Below, piece by piece: positions 12,966 through 15,604 of a DNA stretch of 15,604 bases. The translations under genes and the position numbers were made by a program. The stretch's first letter is position 1. Each line of letters opens with the position of its first letter. The DNA comes from Desulfomonilaceae bacterium (GTDB lineage Bacteria; Desulfobacterota; Desulfomonilia; Desulfomonilales; Desulfomonilaceae). Below the pieces are notes generated by a model. That model had not been told where the DNA came from and ran no database searches. It worked only from the letters and a program-made list of their open reading frames with translations. The stretch lies in assembly GCA_041662605.1 (NCBI GenBank), contig JBAZSD010000046.1, forward strand, positions 1 through 15,604. The letters run 5' to 3'.

Positions 12966-15377
12966 TCAGGGACGTTCACGCTTGGCATCCAACACGGAAC
13001 GCGCCTGGTTCACTAGTTCAGCCATCCCATATGGCTTTTGCACAAAACCTCTTACAAGTGGATTAATCTCTCTGTGAAGATCATCGCCTGGGGAAAAGCC
13101 GGTTGCTACAAGTACTTTCACTTGGGGATCAATCTTGACCAGTTCCATCAAACAGTCTTTGCCGGACATTTCAGGCATGAGAAGGTCCAAAATGACTAGA
13201 GAGATCTCCCTTCCCCTGGTTCTATAGATTTCAAGAGCTTCTCTTCCATTGGTGGCTGTAATGACGGAGTAACCAGCGTTTATGAGAACCCGCCGAGCGA
13301 GTTCAACTATCGCTGGGGCGTCGTCTACCACCAGTATTGTCTCCGCTCCGGCTGTTTGAGATAACTGAGATTTCTTTTGCTGAATCGTAGGCCCTGAGCC
13401 TATAGCAGGGAAATAAATCCTGAATTCGGAACCAATTCCCGGTTGACTTTCACACGTTATATAAGCGCCTTGCTGTTCCAATATGCCCTGTACCGCTGAA
13501 AGACCGAGCCCGGTTCCTCTTGCTGCGCCTCTTTGTTTTGTGGAAAAGAAAGGTTCAAAAATTCGTGCAAGGGTTTTCTCATCCATTCCGCAACCGGTGT
13601 CAGAAATTGACAGCATCAAATAGTTTCCTGGTTTGACTCCGTGATGGGTCCGGCAATACTCATCGTCTAACCAGACGTTCGTAGTTCCGATCTTCAAATG
13701 TCCACCATTAGCCATGGAATCAGAGGCATTGATGGCGAGATTCATAACGGTTTGAGAGATTTGGTTCGGGTCCGCATGAATCGTCACCGGCTCGTCGGTT
13801 AAATCGACGTCAATTTGCACAACCCGTGGCAGAGTTCGAGAAATTAGAGGGATCAGTTCCGTGATCTGATGGTTCAGATCCAGGTCGATGGGAAATATCG
13901 GGGCCTGTCTGCCAAACGCCAGCAGCTTCTTTACAAGGTCCGCCCCTTCTTTACCTGTTTGAATTATGGTTTCAATGTCCTTGTAGTTAGGTTGGTCGGT
14001 TTTCTTGTTTATCAATAGGAGTTCGGAATAGCCAATGATCGTTTGGAGCATGTTGTTGAAGTCGTGGGCTATGCCTCCGACCAGAGTGCCAAGGGCTTCC
14101 ATCTTTTGGGCCTGAAGAAGCTGAGCCTGAAGAACCTGATTTTCTTGCTCGATCCGCTTGCGCTCGGTTAGGGCACGAGCAAATACCAAGGCCCCATCTT
14201 GTCCGCGAAAATTTATTGGGACAGCGGAAACGTCTACATTGATTACAGAGCCGTCCATTCGCAGCCAGATCTCCTCCAATGGCATCACCTCTTTTTTCTC
14301 GACGTTCAGCAGTCGAATGCGCTCCTTTATTGTCTCATGAAAACTGGGATGAAAACGGTCCATGACAGGTTTACCAATAAGGTCGCTCGGCGAGTTTGCA
14401 CCGAATAGTTTCAGCGCAGGCGCGTTCACGTAGGCAAGAATACCACCGGTCTGGACAAGCACAGCCTCCGGAGCCCCCTCAACAATTAGCCTAAAAGTCT
14501 CCTCGCTACGTGCTAAAGCCTCGACCGCCAGCTTACGCTCGGTATCGTCAAAAATCACTCCATCTATGTAAAAGCGCTCCCCAGCAAGGCTTTTAATAGG
14601 CCGGCCATATTCTCGAAGATGCCTGATTGAGCCACTTTTGTGTCTAATTCGATATTCTACATCGAATGGTCTGTCTTCAGCTATAGCTTGTTTGACCAAC
14701 TCCACCACTCTGGCTTTATCTTCCTCCAGAATCAGCGGGTCGATCGAACAGACATCCCCCATTGTCAGTTCGGTTTCTGTAAATCCTGTAATGGGTTCAA
14801 TCGTAGGGTTAAAAAAATTCATTGTAACCGGCTCAGAAAGTAAAACTCTGTAAACAATTCCGGGAATATTTTTACACAAGGTCCTGTGGACTATCTCACT
14901 TTCCCGCAAAGCGTCTTCCGCCTGCTTACGCTCGGTAATGTCAGAGACAAGGCACAAACCAGCAGGTTTTCCTTCCCACATTATCAAGGAAGAATTCATC
15001 TCCGCCCACTTCACGGTCCCATCCCTGCACAAAAATCTGTAATCATACCGAAAGGGGGTATTATCACCCTGAAGTCGTCGAACGTGATATTGGTTAACCA
15101 TGTCCCTGTCATCCGGGTGAACAAAGGCTTCAATGGCCTGGGAAGCCAAACCTTCATCTGTTGAATATCCGGTCAGCTCTGAAGCAGTCTGGTTTACAAA
15201 CTTGATCCGTCCGTCCTGAATTACTAAAATGGCTTCACCAGCCTTGTCAACTATCTTACGATATAGTGATTCCTTTTCACTCAACAACTTTTGAGCAGCC
15301 TTCCACTCATCCATCTGGAGACGCATCTTATTTAATTCATCGATAAGTTGCTCGATGGTTTTGTCATGATCTGACAT
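12966..15377 (-). CDS. Cytoplasmic PAS-PAS-PAS hybrid histidine kinase
   Basis: 803 residues, ATG 15377 (GGGG upstream, moderate site). A short N-terminal coiled coil (1-34) leads into three PAS domains (about 35-155, 157-282, 285-410), each ending in a DITERK-like motif. Then come the dimerisation/phospho-acceptor helix with His438 in GGIAHDFNNML, the ATPase domain (N box Asn550, G1 DTGCGMD at 593-599, G2 GTGLGL at 621-626) and a C-terminal receiver (Asp685-Asp686, phospho-acceptor Asp731 in LVILDLLMPE, Lys781). There is no membrane segment, so it senses something in the cytoplasm; no PAS shows an obvious haem or flavin motif that I can call. No Hpt domain is visible in the window, so either His438 phosphorylates the partner directly and the attached receiver is a brake, or an Hpt lies elsewhere. 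Confidence 0.96.
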   Translation of the reverse strand: MSDHDKTIEQLIDELNKMRLQMDEWKAAQKLLSEKESLYRKIVDKAGEAILVIQDGRIKFVNQTASELTGYSTDEGLASQAIEAFVHPDDRDMVNQYHVRRLQGDNTPFRYDYRFLCRDGTVKWAEMNSSLIMWEGKPAGLCLVSDITERKQAEDALRESEIVHRTLCKNIPGIVYRVLLSEPVTMNFFNPTIEPITGFTETELTMGDVCSIDPLILEEDKARVVELVKQAIAEDRPFDVEYRIRHKSGSIRHLREYGRPIKSLAGERFYIDGVIFDDTERKLAVEALARSEETFRLIVEGAPEAVLVQTGGILAYVNAPALKLFGANSPSDLIGKPVMDRFHPSFHETIKERIRLLNVEKKEVMPLEEIWLRMDGSVINVDVSAVPINFRGQDGALVFARALTERKRIEQENQVLQAQLLQAQKMEALGTLVGGIAHDFNNMLQTIIGYSELLLINKKTDQPNYKDIETIIQTGKEGADLVKKLLAFGRQAPIFPIDLDLNHQITELIPLISRTLPRVVQIDVDLTDEPVTIHADPNQISQTVMNLAINASDSMANGGHLKIGTTNVWLDDEYCRTHHGVKPGNYLMLSISDTGCGMDEKTLARIFEPFFSTKQRGAARGTGLGLSAVQGILEQQGAYITCESQPGIGSEFRIYFPAIGSGPTIQQKKSQLSQTAGAETILVVDDAPAIVELARRVLINAGYSVITATNGREALEIYRTRGREISLVILDLLMPEMSGKDCLMELVKIDPQVKVLVATGFSPGDDLHREINPLVRGFVQKPYGMAELVNQARSVLDAKRERP

Positions 15378-15604
15378 GGCTTGAGCCCCACTAGCGGAAA
15401 AGGTAGCCAGTTGATTGTAAGATGCCCCAAATTATCTATATCAAAGGCCAATCTGGAAATATACAAAAAACTATATCCGTAACCCCTCAGTTATTCGCGG
15501 CCGAGTTACCTGGTAATATGAATCTACCTCTTGGTCAATGATCTGAGATGCGGCTCTTTTCTGGAGGAGACAGATCTAAGGCCGTTTGTTTTTTGGAGGT
15601 TGGA
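15378..15604. other. Upstream region of the kinase gene
   Basis: 227 bases up to the window edge with no coding frame that I can support. It is AT-rich in places (TATAT tracts at about 15435-15475) and should hold the promoter of the kinase-activator operon. I see no acceptable -24/-12 pair; a TTGACC on the minus strand (15538-15533) could be a -35 box but has no well-spaced -10. Confidence 0.4.

Noticed and set aside
1..15604. CRISPR arrays, tRNA, rRNA or a complete insertion sequence
   Set aside because: I looked for regularly spaced repeats, cloverleaf-like sequences, rRNA motifs and transposase signatures and saw none; the repeats present are the three regulator cassettes and the CsbD pair.

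Overview
The window looks like accessory DNA from a Gram-negative, probably a member of the Desulfobacterota (former Deltaproteobacteria, Syntrophobacterales/Desulfomonile-like). This rests on the style of the PAS-rich kinase and sigma54 activator and on the many small secreted stress-type proteins; no marker gene fixes the taxonomy. Almost everything is encoded on the minus strand, so transcription runs from high to low coordinates.

Layout in the direction of transcription. (1) 15377-10675: a cytoplasmic PAS-PAS-PAS hybrid histidine kinase followed 29 bp later by a REC-PAS-PAS-AAA+-Fis sigma54 activator. (2) About 200 bp after the activator is a textbook -24/-12 promoter (10461-10478). It faces a run of secreted or membrane proteins: a 205-aa exported helical protein, a 60-aa cytosolic protein, a methionine-rich exported protein, a Met/Gly-rich membrane protein and a DUF302 protein. 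(3) 7325-7525 is the dead 3' end of a second activator copy, again followed by an identical sigma54 promoter (7111-7128). That promoter faces a small exported coiled-coil protein, a broken CsbD gene, a frameshifted small exported protein, a YidB-like (DUF937) protein, a SYLF-domain protein and, after a mixed stretch, a DUF202 membrane protein. (4) 2966-1875 is a third activator copy, cut down to AAA+ and Fis domains but open throughout, followed by a third sigma54 promoter (1661-1679). That promoter faces a 22-residue membrane peptide, two PRC-barrel proteins and a CsbD protein that runs off the left edge.

The main observation is that the unit [3' end of sigma54 activator / candidate enhancer / -24/-12 promoter] occurs three times in 9 kb, each time ahead of a different set of envelope or general-stress genes. 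In all three units a pair of TGTCTTA-type repeats sits 31 bp apart and 153-154 bp upstream of the -24 GG. The intact kinase/activator pair could therefore control all three gene sets in trans, making this a sigma54-driven stress island built by tandem duplication of a regulator-promoter cassette. This is inference from sequence. The promoters and duplications are seen directly; the regulation is not proven.

Between 3.6 and 4.5 kb the pattern breaks. There is a remnant of an ABC-type solute-binding protein, an AT-rich stretch with a perfect 14-bp palindrome, and a single plus-strand small gene.
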